A stretch of 64,000 nucleotides of DNA, taken from contig NC_019745.1 of assembly GCF_000317555.1 (NCBI RefSeq), positions 1 to 64,000 on the forward strand. The letters run 5' to 3'. Shown here in pieces: positions 62,852-64,000 of the stretch (position 1 is the first letter of the stretch; each line of letters starts with the position of its first letter). The notes beneath the pieces are model-generated. The model did not search any database and was not told where the DNA came from. It saw nothing but the letters and a program-made list of their open reading frames with translations. The stretch comes from Gloeocapsa sp. PCC 7428 (GTDB lineage Bacteria; Cyanobacteriota; Cyanobacteriia; Cyanobacteriales; Chroococcidiopsidaceae). The translations under genes and the position numbers were made by a program.

Positions 62852-64000
62852 CATGAGGCAACAATTGATTGGGTTGATGCTATTAGGGACAGTGTGGGCG
62901 ATCGCGATTCCATCTGTAACAGCACAGGAAATACCGAGTAAAACGCTTGCAGAATGGATTGCAGCACAACAGAGAACAGCGCAAAATGTCCCTGTACAAG
63001 TCACCGGTGTGAGTGTCTTTGAGACAGATACAGGTTTAGAAGTTGTTTTAGAAACCGTAGGGCAATTGTCGCAACCTACGACGTCGGTTGTTGGTAATAC
63101 TTTGATTGCAGATATTCCGAATGCAGTCTTGAATCTACCAGATGCACAAGAACCTCAATTTGTCAATCCAACAGCAGAAATTGCATCACTATCAGTCACA
63201 AATTTGCCGAATAATCAAATCCGAGTTGCCATTGAGGGAGTCAACGCACCACCAACAGCACAAGTTAGTACCGCTGCACAAGAATTAATACTCACTGTAA
63301 CTCCTGGTGTAACCGCAGATATCACTGAAGATGAAGAAGCAATTCAGATTGTCGTCACAGCAACACGCACAGAAGAAGCCGTAGAGGATGTACCGCGTTC
63401 AGTTACAGTGGTAGAGCGCGAACAAATCGAGCAACAAGTCACAGTTTCGCAGTCAAGAAACCTGCAAGATATTCTGGGCAATCTCGTTCCTGGGTTAGCA
63501 CCGACGACGCAAAGTAACAATAATACAAATCAAACACTTCGAGGCAGACAAGTTCAAGTTTTAATTGATGGCGTACCGCTGCGTTCAAACTTAACAAACC
63601 AACCGCGAGATTTTAGAAGTATCGATCCTGATTCGATTGAACGTGTGGAAGTTGTACGCGGACCAAGTGCGATTTATGGTGATGGTGGAACTGGAGGTGT
63701 GATTAATATTATTACCCGCCGACCTCCTGAAGGAGAAATTTTAAGTACTGTGGAAGTTGGTGTTAATGCTGCTGCGGGTGGGGGAAATTCATTTTTATTA
63801 GGCGACAGTTTTGGTAACTTCTTTAAATACGGGCTTGCGGGCGATCAGGGCGTTGTGGATTTTGTGTTTGACTTCTCGCGTTCGTATACTGGTGGATTTT
63901 TTGATGCGCGGGGCGATCGCATTCCGCAGTTTGCCCAAGATTCGGATGCTGACACATTAAGTGTCCTGGGTAAAATCGGCTTTGATTTCAGCGAGGATCA
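62852..64000 (+). CDS. TonB-dependent receptor with AMIN domain (partial)
   Basis: Open for 383 codons to the window edge, so truncated. It has a signal peptide (LIGLMLLGTVWAIAIPSVTA), an AMIN domain (about 50-150; VTGVSVFETDTGLEVVLETV), the TonB box (QIVVTATRTEEA) and the plug with QVLIDGVPLRSN and VVRGPSAIYGDGGTGGVINI. Very similar to the receptor at 55807. The ATG is preceded by GAGGG. Presumed target of the second AraC regulator. Confidence 0.93.

Overview
The window is cyanobacterial chromosome. It carries psb28, psbZ and nblA, a fibrillin-type thylakoid lipid-associated protein, a delta-9 desaturase and a cyanobacterial-type kdp operon. The octamer GCGATCGC (HIP1), which is over-represented in cyanobacterial genomes, recurs throughout. 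NblA implies phycobilisomes. The repeat content and the siderophore-uptake genes would suit a Chroococcidiopsis/Gloeocapsa-like lineage, but the genus cannot be fixed from the sequence alone.

Layout. 1-4.7 kb: dnaA, coaD, a coiled-coil gene, a PHP phosphoesterase, a tiny membrane protein and a response regulator. 4.9-10.3 kb, minus strand: a carboxyl-terminal processing protease, recJ, a GNAT acetyltransferase and a Cas4/AddB-like nuclease. 10.7-13.7 kb, plus strand: an isolated Fe(II)/2-oxoglutarate oxygenase that resembles the WelO5 halogenase group but keeps the HxD facial triad, then a GAF-GGDEF-EAL protein. 13.7-26 kb: housekeeping genes on both strands (fibrillin, mraY, moaB, psb28, dtd, a CobW GTPase, cysS, an AI-2E-type permease) plus a probably acquired beta-lactamase-fold gene. 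25.5-35.5 kb: a histidine kinase/NarL regulator pair diverges from kdpA-kdpB-kdpF-kdpC-hicB-hicA-kdpD, followed by anmK. 35.8-50.9 kb: a Ser/Thr kinase, nblA, a PP2C phosphatase, an ABC1 kinase, a DHH-CBS-nucleotidyltransferase fusion, psbZ-ribH, tRNA-Gly and a decayed second copy of it, proA, desC and a PLP lyase. 51-54.5 kb: small membrane proteins, a TspO-like protein, an exported methyltransferase and PPK2.

54.6-64 kb is an iron-siderophore uptake region. Two paralogous AraC/PchR-type regulators each precede a TonB-dependent receptor with an N-terminal AMIN domain; the second receptor runs off the window. A siderophore-binding lipoprotein lies between the modules, and three small PD-(D/E)XK-type genes (two Uma2, one HsdR-N-like) are interspersed. 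Fur-like sites precede both regulators. A 12-bp direct repeat with 21-bp period precedes the first receptor and looks like an AraC-type operator.

The most unusual theme is repeat DNA tolerated inside genes. cysS, anmK and both Uma2 genes carry in-frame palindromic or heptamer insertions. One of these belongs to a palindrome family that also has three intergenic copies. A 35-bp dispersed repeat, inverted GGTAATTGGTAA elements and a degenerate tRNA-Gly duplicate add to this. I saw no insertion sequence, CRISPR array, prophage or rRNA.
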